NCBI RefSeq assembly: GCF_014652695.1
Contig: NZ_BMZH01000006.1
Location: 120,588 to 184,587, forward strand
DNA length: 64,000 nucleotides
Direction: 5' to 3'
Origin: Algimonas arctica
GTDB lineage: Bacteria; Pseudomonadota; Alphaproteobacteria; Caulobacterales; Maricaulaceae
Positions 1 to 8,372 of this stretch are shown piece by piece. The notes under the pieces are model-generated. The model ran no database searches. It was not told the origin of the DNA and saw only the letters and a program-made list of their open reading frames with translations. The number at the start of each line of letters is the position of its first letter. The first letter of the stretch is position 1. The position numbers were made by a program, and so were the translations under genes.

Positions 1-637
1 AGGCAGCGGCATCAAGCGCCATCACCTCAACCCAAAACCCTTCTTGCGGATCGGGCACAACTAACGTCGTCTCTTCGCCCCGGTCGCGTAAAATGTCGCG
101 CGCGAGATCCGCCCGCGCGGTTTCATCGCGCATTTCGTGACAGGCGGCGCGCAGGCGCACCCAATAGGTGTCGCCCCGACCCTGTTGGATGGCATCGGAA
201 ATATCACAGGCTGCGCTTAGGTCCCCGCGCGCAATATAAGCGTCCACGCGTAGCGCGGGGTCGCGGGCGGCGGGGTTGCGCGCGGCGAAACGGGCATATT
301 CGTCCGGTGTCGCTAAGGTCTGTGCGGCCATGATTCGTCTGCGTTCAAACGCATCGTCCGCGCCAGTGGGCGGAACCAGTCCAGACAGGACAACGCGGCG
401 CAACATATCCCGGACGATGGGATGGGTTTGATCGGTCGGCATCTCGCGTAATAGCCGCGCGGCTCGATCTGCAGAAGTGCCTTGCCACGCTTCGCTCTCA
501 AGCGCGCCGGGAATGTCAATGCCGGGAGCAAAGGCCTTCGCCGCATCCAGCCTCCCAACTTTGATCGATTGCGCGACGGCAGGCCCTGAGACGGTCATAA
601 TGACCGCGCAACAGAGGAAAAGGGCGTTGCGTTTCAT
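1..637 (-). CDS. Secreted protein of unknown function, C-terminus beyond window
   Basis: The reverse strand is open from an ATG at 637 to the window edge, giving at least 212 residues. It begins MKRNALFLCCAVIMTVSGPAVA, a typical Sec signal peptide with cleavage expected after AVA. The mature part is rich in Ala, Arg and Asp and has short alternating helices, including an AARNPAARDPALRVDAYIAR-like stretch and two later cysteines, reminiscent of TPR/Sel1-like helical repeats, but I do not recognise a family. An AAGG sequence lies about 5 bases before the ATG. It starts 7 bases after the upstream small membrane ORF, so the two are probably co-transcribed. The 3' part lies outside the window. Confidence 0.7.
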   Translation of the reverse strand, partial: MKRNALFLCCAVIMTVSGPAVAQSIKVGRLDAAKAFAPGIDIPGALESEAWQGTSADRAARLLREMPTDQTHPIVRDMLRRVVLSGLVPPTGADDAFERRRIMAAQTLATPDEYARFAARNPAARDPALRVDAYIARGDLSAACDISDAIQQGRGDTYWVRLRAACHEMRDETARADLARDILRDRGEETTLVVPDPQEGFWVEVMALDAAA

Positions 638-644
638 CAGTGCC

Positions 645-785
645 TTAGTTTTCATACGTATCGGGAAGGTCAATTGAGCGGACATCCTGCGGGGCTGTGT
701 CAGGTCCGACGGAGCCCGCAAGCCAGATCACAATCCCGATCAAGAGAAAGAGGAACACCCCAATCGTTATCAATAATTTCTTCAT
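645..785 (-). CDS. Small single-pass membrane protein (46 aa)
   Basis: A short ORF starting MKKLLITIGVFLFLLIGIVI encodes one strongly hydrophobic helix (about residues 4-25) followed by a short polar tail ending in DLPDTYEN. An in-frame ATG lies 48 bases further upstream, but the helix-first start at 785 is more natural. It ends 7 bases before the secreted protein gene starting at 637, which suggests a two-gene operon transcribed away from aroK. I recognise no family. It could be an uncleaved signal anchor of a tiny periplasmic protein. Confidence 0.5.
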   Translation of the reverse strand: MKKLLITIGVFLFLLIGIVIWLAGSVGPDTAPQDVRSIDLPDTYEN

Positions 786-877
786 GGTGAGCCTTATCGC
801 GTTTAAATGTTGAGCGCGCGTTGATATGCCCATAGTCTAGGCACATTATATCACACTCTGCGGCGTGATCCGCAGTT

Positions 878-1498
878 ATGAGAGACACGTTGACAGATTC
901 AAGGGCTTTATCCCCCGAAGACACACCCCCCGAAGACAATACGGGGACAATCCGGACCCGTCCTATTGCGCTGGTCGGTCTTATGGGCGTGGGCAAAACA
1001 ACCGTGGGGCGACGCTTGGCCAAAGCGCTTGATCGGGACTTTTATGATTCGGATGAGGAAATTGAACGCGCGTCAGGTCGGACCGTGGCGGGTTATTTCC
1101 GCGATCACGGTGAAGCGGCCTTCCGCAATGGGGAACGCCGTGTCGTCGAACGGCTGATCGCCCTCCCGGATATTGTTTTGGCCACAGGGGGCGGCGCGTT
1201 CATTCATCCGACCACACACGCCATTCTAAAAGACCGCGCGATCGTGATCTGGTTAAAGGGTGATTTTGAGACCATCATGGAACGTGTGTCCCGCAAAAAT
1301 ACGCGTCCATTGCTGCAAGTTCCGGACCCTCGCGCGCGTATGCGGGAGTTGATGGATGAGCGAGACCCGATCTATGCGCAGGCCCACATTACCATTCCCG
1401 TCGCCAAAGGCCCGCATATGCGGACCGTGGGCCGCGTTGTACGTGCGATAGACAGCTATATCGCGAAAGCGGAAAAGAAAGCGAATAGCTATGACTAA
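878..1498 (+). CDS. aroK: Shikimate kinase AroK
   Basis: Phosphorylates shikimate to shikimate-3-phosphate with ATP, the fifth step of the shikimate pathway, in the cytoplasm. The 206-residue protein has a Walker A motif GLMGVGKTT at about residues 34-42, the DSDEEIE shikimate-binding/Mg motif near 57, GGGAF in the substrate lid region and the NTRPLL adenine-binding loop. A polar extension of about 28 residues precedes the kinase core, as in other alphaproteobacterial AroK proteins. No strong ribosome-binding site precedes the ATG at 878. Its stop overlaps aroB by 8 bases, so translation is probably coupled. It is the first gene of a four-gene overlapping operon. Confidence 0.96.
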   Translation: MRDTLTDSRALSPEDTPPEDNTGTIRTRPIALVGLMGVGKTTVGRRLAKALDRDFYDSDEEIERASGRTVAGYFRDHGEAAFRNGERRVVERLIALPDIVLATGGGAFIHPTTHAILKDRAIVIWLKGDFETIMERVSRKNTRPLLQVPDPRARMRELMDERDPIYAQAHITIPVAKGPHMRTVGRVVRAIDSYIAKAEKKANSYD

Positions 1499-2603
1499 GG
1501 CCGCCCCCGAAACGGTGCGCGTTGATCTCGGCCCGCGCAGCTATGATATTACCATCGGCCCCGGCGAATTACGCCGTTTAGGGGAGCGGCTAAGAGCGGT
1601 CACGACATCAAATCGAGTCGCCGTGGTGACAGATGAGAATGTCCATGCGTTACACGGCCCCGCGATTGCTGAGGCGCTGTCTGATTTTCAGACGCACATG
1701 ATTGTCCGCCCCGCCGGGGAAGCGCAGAAAAGTATGGCGGGCTTAGAGGTCGTGTTGGATTCCCTCTTCCGCGCAGGCTTTGATCGGTCCGACACGGTCT
1801 TGGCCTTTGGCGGTGGTGTGATCGGGGATTTGAGCGGATTTGCCGCCAGTATCTATAAACGCGGGACGACATTTGTGCAGGTGCCGACGACCTTGCTCGC
1901 GCAGGTCGATAGTTCTGTTGGCGGTAAGACGGCGATTAATAACAGCTATGGCAAAAACCTCGTTGGCGCCTTTTATCAGCCCCGGCTCGTTCTGATTGAC
2001 ACGGACTTGCTTTCGACATTGCCGGATCGCCAAGTGAGGGCGGGCTATGCCGAAGTGGTCAAATACGGCCTCATTGATCGGCCCGACTTTTTTGAGACAT
2101 TAGATGCAGGCGCGGGCGCGCAGGTTCTGGCGTTAGAACCGGATGCTTTACGCGACGCGATTTCAGTCTCCTGTTTGGCCAAAGCCGATGTGGTGGCACA
2201 GGACGAACGCGAAGGGGGCTGTCGCGCGCTGCTGAACCTAGGGCATACGTTCGCACACGCATTAGAGCTGACAGCGGGCTATGACGGCGATCTGCTGCAC
2301 GGCGAGGCGGTCAGTGCCGGCATGGATATGGCGTTTGAATTTTCCAGCCGTTTGGGACTTTGCTCTGCGGAACAAACACAGCGCGTTCATGATCATCTGT
2401 CGCGTCTCGCGATGCCGACCCGCGCGGATATGGGACGGTTCCTGACGGACCCGAACGCCTTATTGGGTCATATGCGACAAGATAAGAAGAACGAAGGCGG
2501 GCGGATCACGCTGATTTTGGCGCGGGGTATTGGACACAGCTTTATTGAAAAGTCTGTCTCTGAGGCCGATCTGCTCGCTTATCTCAAGGACATATCGACA
2601 TGA
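1491..2603 (+). CDS. aroB: 3-dehydroquinate synthase AroB
   Basis: Converts DAHP to 3-dehydroquinate, the second shikimate pathway step, using NAD+ and a divalent metal. The 370-residue length is normal. Visible signatures are the NAD-binding FGGGVIGDLSGFAASIYKRG block, the VPTTLLAQVDSSVGGKTAIN active-site block, and metal ligands in AEVVKYG, NLGHTFAHALE and LLHGEAV. It overlaps the end of aroK and the start of the CNNM transporter gene, so it is translationally coupled to both. The aroK-aroB-CNNM order is common in alphaproteobacteria. Confidence 0.97.
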   Translation: MTKAAPETVRVDLGPRSYDITIGPGELRRLGERLRAVTTSNRVAVVTDENVHALHGPAIAEALSDFQTHMIVRPAGEAQKSMAGLEVVLDSLFRAGFDRSDTVLAFGGGVIGDLSGFAASIYKRGTTFVQVPTTLLAQVDSSVGGKTAINNSYGKNLVGAFYQPRLVLIDTDLLSTLPDRQVRAGYAEVVKYGLIDRPDFFETLDAGAGAQVLALEPDALRDAISVSCLAKADVVAQDEREGGCRALLNLGHTFAHALELTAGYDGDLLHGEAVSAGMDMAFEFSSRLGLCSAEQTQRVHDHLSRLAMPTRADMGRFLTDPNALLGHMRQDKKNEGGRITLILARGIGHSFIEKSVSEADLLAYLKDIST

Positions 2604-3898
2604 GTGCGTTTTTAGAGCCGCAGAACCTGATCCTAATCGGGATCGTTCTGATGTTGCTCGTTTTCTCCAGCTTCTTCTCCTCATCCGAAACGGCGCTGAC
2701 GGCGGCCTCGCGGGTGCGGATGCATGCCGCTGAAAAGGCAGGCGATAAGCGCGCAACCGTCGTGTCACGGCTGATGAATATTCGCGAGCGTTTGCTGGGC
2801 GGAATTCTGCTCGGCAATAATTTGGTCAATATTCTCGCGTCGGTCCTGACGACGAAGCTTTTCACAAATGTTTTTGGCGGTGGCGGTATCGCTTTGGTCG
2901 CGGCCACAGCCGTAATGACGGCTCTCATTCTGATCTTCGCTGAGGTTCTGCCGAAGACCTATGCGATTTCTCAACCGGATAAGCTGGCTTTAATCGTCGC
3001 TCGCCCGATCAGTCTGATCATCAAAGTGCTCAGCCCGATTGTCCTCTTGGTTCAATGGATCGTCAATATTGTGCTTCGCATCTTTGGTATCGACACCAAT
3101 GCCAGCGCGTGGACGGCTGCCGATGAAATCAAAGGGGCCGTTGATCTACATCTGCAAGAAGGCGGCGTGGCTAAACGCGCGCGCGACCAGATTTACGGCG
3201 TGTTAGAAATCGGGGAATTGACCGTCGAAGACGTCATGATCCACCGATCCAATCTATCGATGGTCGACCTCGCCATGCCGACGGATGAGCTGATCAAAAG
3301 TGTGCTGTCCTCGGGTCACTCTCGCCTCCCGGTCTATTCAAATAATAGCGATAATGTGGTCGGCATTATTCACGTCAAAGATTTGCTGGCGGCCTTAGTC
3401 AAGTCAGGCGACGCGGCGGCCGTCGATGTCAAAAAGCTGCTGCGCGAGTCTTGGTTCGTGCCGGAAACGACCTCGGTCGTAAAACAGCTGCGCGCCTTTC
3501 AGAGCAAACGCGAACATTTTGCCCTTGTGGTTGATGAATATGGCGCGCTGATGGGCGTCATTACATTGGAAGATATTCTCGAGGAAATCGTCGGCGATAT
3601 TCAAGATGAATATGACGAAGAACTGGCGGGTGTGACGCGTTACAAAGACGGGAGCGCCGTGGTGCGCGGTGATATCGCGATCCGCGACCTTAATCGTGCT
3701 ATGGATTGGAAACTACCGGACGACGAAGCCGTGACGATTGCCGGCTTGGTCATCCATGAGAGCCAGACCATTCCCACGATGGGGCAAGCTTTTGCCTATC
3801 ACGGCTACCGGTTTGAAATCCTCACCCGTGAACGCAATCAAATCCAATCGCTCAAGGTTCGTAAAACCTTCGAACCGGATCAGAGGAAAGACGGATGA
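2600..3898 (+). CDS. CNNM/HlyC-CorC family membrane transporter or regulator
   Basis: A 432-residue protein of the hemolysin/CorC-like family, thought to handle Mg2+ or other divalent cations at the inner membrane. It has an N-terminal DUF21 domain with about four hydrophobic helices (roughly residues 8-160), a cytosolic pair of CBS domains (near 200-330, containing DVMIHRSN and VVDEYGALMGVITLEDILEEIVG) and a C-terminal CorC_HlyC domain (about 350-425). Its ATG overlaps the aroB stop as ATGA. The start of the next gene also overlaps its stop. The exact transported ion is not visible in the sequence. Confidence 0.92.
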   Translation: MSAFLEPQNLILIGIVLMLLVFSSFFSSSETALTAASRVRMHAAEKAGDKRATVVSRLMNIRERLLGGILLGNNLVNILASVLTTKLFTNVFGGGGIALVAATAVMTALILIFAEVLPKTYAISQPDKLALIVARPISLIIKVLSPIVLLVQWIVNIVLRIFGIDTNASAWTAADEIKGAVDLHLQEGGVAKRARDQIYGVLEIGELTVEDVMIHRSNLSMVDLAMPTDELIKSVLSSGHSRLPVYSNNSDNVVGIIHVKDLLAALVKSGDAAAVDVKKLLRESWFVPETTSVVKQLRAFQSKREHFALVVDEYGALMGVITLEDILEEIVGDIQDEYDEELAGVTRYKDGSAVVRGDIAIRDLNRAMDWKLPDDEAVTIAGLVIHESQTIPTMGQAFAYHGYRFEILTRERNQIQSLKVRKTFEPDQRKDG

Positions 3899-5595
3899 CC
3901 ATCTCGCTGATGAAATTGTTTCCTTTGAGCGCGTGCGCTGTGATGGTGCTAGCGGGATGCGAGGGCGAGGCTGTCGTGCCGGACACGCAGCTAATTACCG
4001 GAGCGACGTTCATCACGATGGAAGCGGGACCATCACCCGAGGCGATGGCGATCAAGGACGGGCGGATCATCGCCATCGGTGCGCAAGAGACATTGCGCGT
4101 GGCCTATCCGGACGCTTTGCAGCGTGACTTTACCGGCAAAACAATCATTCCCGGCGTCGTCGATAGCCACGTTCATGCGCGTGAGCTGGGTATGGATGCG
4201 ATCAAGGTTGATTTGGTGGGTGTGAAGAATGTCGACGATATTGTCGCGCGCATTCGGGCCCAACGCCCCGATGCAACGCCCGGCGAATGGATCATCGGGC
4301 AGGGCTGGGATGAAGGCGCATTCGCCGATCTCGGTGGACCGGGAGGCTACCCAACAACGCAAGCGCTGAGCGTCGCCTATCCCGATACGCCGATCGCCTT
4401 AGAAGCCCTGCACGGTTTTGCGGCGATGGCCAATGACTCTGCTTTAGCCAAGGCGGGCATCACGGCGGCTACGCCGGATCCAGAAGGCGGGACAATTTTG
4501 CGCCGCGACGACGGACAGCCCAGCGGGGTGCTTCTCACCCTGTCGCAAGCGCTACTCTTTAACGCTGTGCCGTCGCTGGATCAGGCGCAGATTGAACGGG
4601 CGATTGTTGTCGGCTTGGAAACACTGGCCGCGCAGGGGGTGACCTCTGTGCACGAAGCCGGAATGGAAGGCCGCGATGTCGAAGCCTTTACGGCTTTGGC
4701 GGACCGCGGTGAATTGCCCATTCGCGTGTTCGGTCTGCTCAACGGGAATGACGGCGCTTTGATGGCGGAATGGTTTGATCGCGGGCCGCTGGATGATCCA
4801 CAAGATCGTCTCGATATTGGCGGCATTAAAGTCTTCTATGATGGCAGTTTGGGATCGCGCACAGCGCTGATGCGCGCGCCTTACTCGGATCGCCCTGACA
4901 CAGCGCGACCTACGGCTCGGATCTCTTTGGCCGAAGTAGAGTCCTTAGGCGAAGATGCCCGCACATATGGCTTTCAAATGGCGGTGCATGCGATTGGCGA
5001 TGAAGCGAACGCCAATATCCTGACCAGCTATGAACGTCGTTTGGCCCCCAATGAGACCCGACCGACGCCAGACCATCGCTGGCGGATCGAACATGCGCAG
5101 GTCGTGACCGCTGACTTCGCGGAGCGCGCCGCCGCTCTGAACGTCATCGCGTCGATGCAACCGAGCCACGCCATGGGTGATAGTGACTGGGCTGAAGACC
5201 GTGTTGGCCCGCGTCGAATCCGGCGCGCCTATGCGTGGAAATCTTTTCAAGATGCGGGTGTGCCGATCATTTTCAATTCCGATTTGCCTGGCGAACCCTG
5301 GGCGCCGATGGAAACGCTACACTTTGCCGTGACACGGACAAAGCTGGACGGTTCACCGGCCGGTGGGTGGTATTTGGGCGAAGCATTGGACCGTGAGGCC
5401 AGCCTCCGCGCAATGACACTGACTGGTGCCTATGCGGCGTTCCAAGACGACAGCCTTGGCAGTCTGGCTGTCGGGAAATGGGCCGACTTCGTAGTTTTGA
5501 GCGACAATCCGCTCACAGCCACCGACATTCGTCCCATAACCGTCGAAGCGACCTACGTGGCGGGACAAGAAATTACCAAGACCCCCGCGAACTAA
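3895..5595 (+). CDS. Amidohydrolase-3 family lipoprotein (YtcJ-like)
   Basis: A 566-residue metal-dependent amidohydrolase of the YtcJ/amidohydrolase-3 group, whose members hydrolyse exocyclic C-N bonds of varied substrates. The N-terminus has a lipobox (LAGC, Cys about residue 22), so the protein should be a lipoprotein facing the periplasm. Metal-binding motifs are visible: VDSHVHARELG, then AVHAIGDEAN and RIEHAQ, and a late NSDLPGEPW. The C-terminal beta-sandwich contains GSLAVGKWADFVVLSDNPL. It overlaps the preceding CNNM gene by 4 bases. The substrate cannot be inferred. Confidence 0.88.
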   Translation: MTISLMKLFPLSACAVMVLAGCEGEAVVPDTQLITGATFITMEAGPSPEAMAIKDGRIIAIGAQETLRVAYPDALQRDFTGKTIIPGVVDSHVHARELGMDAIKVDLVGVKNVDDIVARIRAQRPDATPGEWIIGQGWDEGAFADLGGPGGYPTTQALSVAYPDTPIALEALHGFAAMANDSALAKAGITAATPDPEGGTILRRDDGQPSGVLLTLSQALLFNAVPSLDQAQIERAIVVGLETLAAQGVTSVHEAGMEGRDVEAFTALADRGELPIRVFGLLNGNDGALMAEWFDRGPLDDPQDRLDIGGIKVFYDGSLGSRTALMRAPYSDRPDTARPTARISLAEVESLGEDARTYGFQMAVHAIGDEANANILTSYERRLAPNETRPTPDHRWRIEHAQVVTADFAERAAALNVIASMQPSHAMGDSDWAEDRVGPRRIRRAYAWKSFQDAGVPIIFNSDLPGEPWAPMETLHFAVTRTKLDGSPAGGWYLGEALDREASLRAMTLTGAYAAFQDDSLGSLAVGKWADFVVLSDNPLTATDIRPITVEATYVAGQEITKTPAN

Positions 5596-5612
5596 GACCC
5601 CCGCGAACTAAG
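5581..5612 (+). repeat. 16-bp perfect tandem duplication at convergent gene ends
   Basis: The unit acccccgcgaactaag occurs twice head to tail (5581-5596 and 5597-5612). The first copy carries the amidohydrolase stop codon and the second overlaps the stop codon of the convergent XRE gene. It appears to be a slippage duplication that left the ends of both genes intact. Confidence 0.85.
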
Positions 5613-6057
5613 GGGTTTGTTTGAACCGCACAGCTAGCGTGACAATCGCCACCGTTAAGCCGTGGCCTGCGAGGCCGACTGTCCACCAGGCCGCCGGGAC
5701 CATCATGACAAACCCGTTGCCGTAGCTACTGATGCTAATGGCCATAAAAACGATCATGCCGAAAATATAACTGGCGAAGTGAATTAAAAAGGAGAGTCGC
5801 AGCGCGGCGAGCCCTTCCGTCGCGTGGGCTTTTTCGTCGGCCTTCGCTTGTACTTTGGGATCAACTGTCAGGGCCACGACCTCGACATTAAAGGCCGCCG
5901 CCAGCGCCATGACAGACTCGTATGACGCAGCCTCTCCATTTTCTCTGCGTTGCACCGTTCGCGTTCCGATACCTGCCAAGTCAGCGAGATGTTCTTGTGA
6001 CCAATGGCGTTCTTCACGCCAGCGTCTAATTTTCGCGGCGTCTGGGTGAAATTGCAT
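5608..6057 (-). CDS. XRE-family regulator with C-terminal 2TM domain
   Basis: A 149-residue protein with an N-terminal Cro/C1-type helix-turn-helix (about residues 8-62, WSQEHLADLAGIGTRTVQRR) followed by a charged linker and two hydrophobic helices (about 88-110 and 120-142), matching the arrangement of 2TM-domain proteins. It is therefore predicted to be a membrane-tethered DNA-binding protein. An AGGAG ribosome-binding site precedes the ATG at 6057. It is a single gene, convergent with the amidohydrolase. Its target is unknown; autoregulation is plausible but not visible. Confidence 0.85.
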   Translation of the reverse strand: MQFHPDAAKIRRWREERHWSQEHLADLAGIGTRTVQRRENGEAASYESVMALAAAFNVEVVALTVDPKVQAKADEKAHATEGLAALRLSFLIHFASYIFGMIVFMAISISSYGNGFVMMVPAAWWTVGLAGHGLTVAIVTLAVRFKQTP

Positions 6058-6203
6058 GTCTGGCTCCTGAATTTATGTGCGGACCGAGTTCCGCAAATGA
6101 CAGGATCAACAGGCCACAATCGTCTTGTAACAACAACGTCAGCCCCCTGTCAGCCTCACGCCATCATGCCGCCACGGGGCCGCCATGCCCCTGCCAAATG
6201 GCC

Positions 6204-6482
6204 TTACGTTGGGTTTATCGTCATTCGTACGGCATGCAGGACGGCCACTTCAGTTTCTATCGCGTCTAACACGGCCCGGTGTCGGGCCAGCCGGGAGAGG
6301 TCTGAAAACTGTGCGGCCTGGATGGTGATGTGAATGTGACTCGGTGTGTTGCCATGTTCGGCCACATGTTCAGCTGCGCCGCCATGTCCAGCATGTAAGT
6401 GAGATTCGTTTTCGACCAAAAGGGTCGACGGCGAAAACGCGTCTCGTAGTTTTGTCTCGATAGTCGTGAGGATCGTGGTCAT
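6204..6482 (-). CDS. bolA: BolA family protein
   Basis: A 92-residue BolA homologue, a small cytosolic protein that partners monothiol glutaredoxins and [2Fe-2S] clusters. It has the conserved ENESHLHAGH segment (about residues 24-33) and SHIHITIQAAQFSDLSRLARHRAVL with the helix-turn-helix-like C-terminal half. A His-rich loop (AEHVAEHG) lies between the two. It is transcribed divergently from the J-domain gene next door, and the bolA / J-protein / cobS order is widely seen in alphaproteobacteria, suggesting a link to metal or Fe-S homeostasis. Confidence 0.93.
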   Translation of the reverse strand: MTTILTTIETKLRDAFSPSTLLVENESHLHAGHGGAAEHVAEHGNTPSHIHITIQAAQFSDLSRLARHRAVLDAIETEVAVLHAVRMTINPT

Positions 6483-6585
6483 AGGGGTATTTAGCGCAGG
6501 TCGCCCAGAGTAGCGAGCCGTGATCCTCTCTTGATTTAAGACTGTCTAGCGGCCATATTGCGCAGTCCGAAATTCACCCCACTTA

Positions 6586-7221
6586 ATGCAGATAGCGGAG
6601 CCTAATTTGGCCTACGAATGGAAATCCAAAGGCATCGACATCAGCGCCGCCAAGGCGAAGAAAAAGAAGAAGCCGACTGAAGAACCCTGCGATTGGGCGG
6701 ATTGCGATAAGATGGGCGGCTGTAAAGCGCCCAAGTCACCGGACCGCCTCCGAGAATATCATAACTTCTGTCAGGCTCACGCGCGCGAATATAATAAAAA
6801 CTGGAACTTCTTCCAAGGCATGAGCGATGCTGACATCACGGAATGGCAAGTGGGTGTGCGTCACGGACACCGGCCAACGTGGGATGTCCGCAAGAATACG
6901 GGCGAACGGGCCAAGGCGAACAGCCGTCGTAAAGCAGGCACAACCGCCGCAGGCGCAGAAGGCTATACGATATTTGGCGACGGTGTTGATCCGGGCAGTG
7001 CGGATATTAACCCGCGTCGCGCCGTGTCGAAAATGGCGCTTAAGGCGCTGCATGATCTCGGTCTGGATGATGGGGCGACGCAAGACGAAGTCCGCAAACG
7101 CTACACTAAATTGGTCAAACAGTTCCACCCGGATGCTAACCAAGGTAAACGTGACGCGGAAGAAAGCTTCCAACGCGTGTTAAAAGCGTGGAAAATCCTC
7201 AAAAACGCAAACTTGGGGTAA
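6586..7221 (+). CDS. J-domain (DnaJ-class) co-chaperone with N-terminal Cys motif
   Basis: A 211-residue protein of the alphaproteobacterial family next to cobS. The C-terminal third (about residues 145-209) is a J-domain with the HPD tripeptide (FHPDANQGKRDAEE), which stimulates Hsp70 ATPase. The N-terminal half has conserved cysteines (CDWADCDKMGGCKAP, then FCQAH) that may bind metal, and a lysine cluster KAKKKKK. It is a non-classical J-protein without the G/F or zinc-finger regions of DnaJ. It precedes cobS by about 120 bases on the same strand. Its client protein is not known from the sequence. Confidence 0.88.
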   Translation: MQIAEPNLAYEWKSKGIDISAAKAKKKKKPTEEPCDWADCDKMGGCKAPKSPDRLREYHNFCQAHAREYNKNWNFFQGMSDADITEWQVGVRHGHRPTWDVRKNTGERAKANSRRKAGTTAAGAEGYTIFGDGVDPGSADINPRRAVSKMALKALHDLGLDDGATQDEVRKRYTKLVKQFHPDANQGKRDAEESFQRVLKAWKILKNANLG

Positions 7222-7339
7222 AAGCCTATCCCATTTCCGATAAGGTGCAGACGCAAGCCGGGATCATCACTGGTCTGCTTGGTTTGTGCGTAAGCAAGAG
7301 CTAGAGCCGAACAAACTCCATTACTCAAGACGAGACCCG

Positions 7340-8326
7340 ATGAGCACCGATCAATTCCCGCTGTTCCAGCCCGACATCAAAATTTCTGCGCGCGAGGTTT
7401 TCGGCGTTGATTTCGATATGGAAGTTCCAGCCTTCAGCCAAACGAGCGAATTTGTCCCGCCGATTGATGAGGCTTACCGGTTCGATGGCCCCACGACCCA
7501 AGCGATCTTGGCTGGGTTTGCTTATGATCGCCGTGTGATGATCCAAGGTTATCACGGCACGGGTAAGTCGACCCATATCGAACAGGTCGCGGCACGGCTG
7601 AACTGGCCAATGGTACGGATCAATCTCGATAGCCACGTGAGCCGGATTGATTTGATTGGGAAAGACGCAATCGTCCTCAAAGACGGTAAGCAGATCACAG
7701 AATTTCGCGAGGGGCTTTTGCCGTGGGCATTGCAAAACCCTGTCGCCCTGACCTTTGATGAATATGACGCCGGTCGTCCGGATGTGATGTTCGTGATCCA
7801 ACGCGTGCTGGAAGCGCAAGGTCGCCTGACCTTGCTGGATCAAAATAAAGTCATCACGCCGCATCCGGCGTTTCGTCTGTTCGCGACGACCAACACAGTT
7901 GGCCTCGGCGACACGTCGGGTCTTTATCACGGCACGCAACAGATTAACCAAGGCCAGATGGACCGCTGGTCGATCGTTTGCCAACTCAACTATCTGCCGA
8001 ATAGCGAAGAAGAAAAAATCGTACTGGCGAAGTCACCGACTTACGACACGGCCGAAGGGCGCGACATTATCGCCTCCATGGTCCGCGTCGCTGACATGAC
8101 CCGCAACGCCTTTATCAATGGCGATATCTCCACCGTTATGTCGCCGCGCACGGTGATGAACTGGGCCGAAAATGCCCGCATCTTCGACGGCAATCTGGCG
8201 CAGGCGTTCCGCCTGACATTCTTGAATAAATGTGACGAGCTAGAACGCCCGGTGATTAGCGAGTTCTACCAGCGTGCCTTCGGCGAGGATTTGCCGGAGA
8301 GCGCGGCAAGTGTGATGGTGGCTTAG
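7340..8326 (+). CDS. cobS: Cobaltochelatase CobS-type AAA+ ATPase
   Basis: The 328-residue product is the AAA+ subunit of aerobic cobaltochelatase (CobNST), which drives Co2+ insertion into hydrogenobyrinic diamide. It has Walker [10 protein letters not shown], a Walker B-like [10 protein letters not shown], and the sensor segment [16 protein letters not shown]. The reading frame stays open upstream to 7286, but MSTDQFPLF at 7340 matches CobS N-termini. The usual neighbour cobT is not downstream; an unrelated SDR gene follows after 46 bases. Because cobT/cobN are not visible, a cobS-like role outside B12 synthesis is possible. Confidence 0.9.
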   Translation: MSTDQFPLFQPDIKISAREVFGVDFDMEVPAFSQTSEFVPPIDEAYRFDGPTTQAILAGFAYDRRVMIQGYHGTGKSTHIEQVAARLNWPMVRINLDSHVSRIDLIGKDAIVLKDGKQITEFREGLLPWALQNPVALTFDEYDAGRPDVMFVIQRVLEAQGRLTLLDQNKVITPHPAFRLFATTNTVGLGDTSGLYHGTQQINQGQMDRWSIVCQLNYLPNSEEEKIVLAKSPTYDTAEGRDIIASMVRVADMTRNAFINGDISTVMSPRTVMNWAENARIFDGNLAQAFRLTFLNKCDELERPVISEFYQRAFGEDLPESAASVMVA

Positions 8327-8372
8327 GGCCTCTGATCCGTTTTCGAATGAGGGCATAGCGAGAGGACCAATC

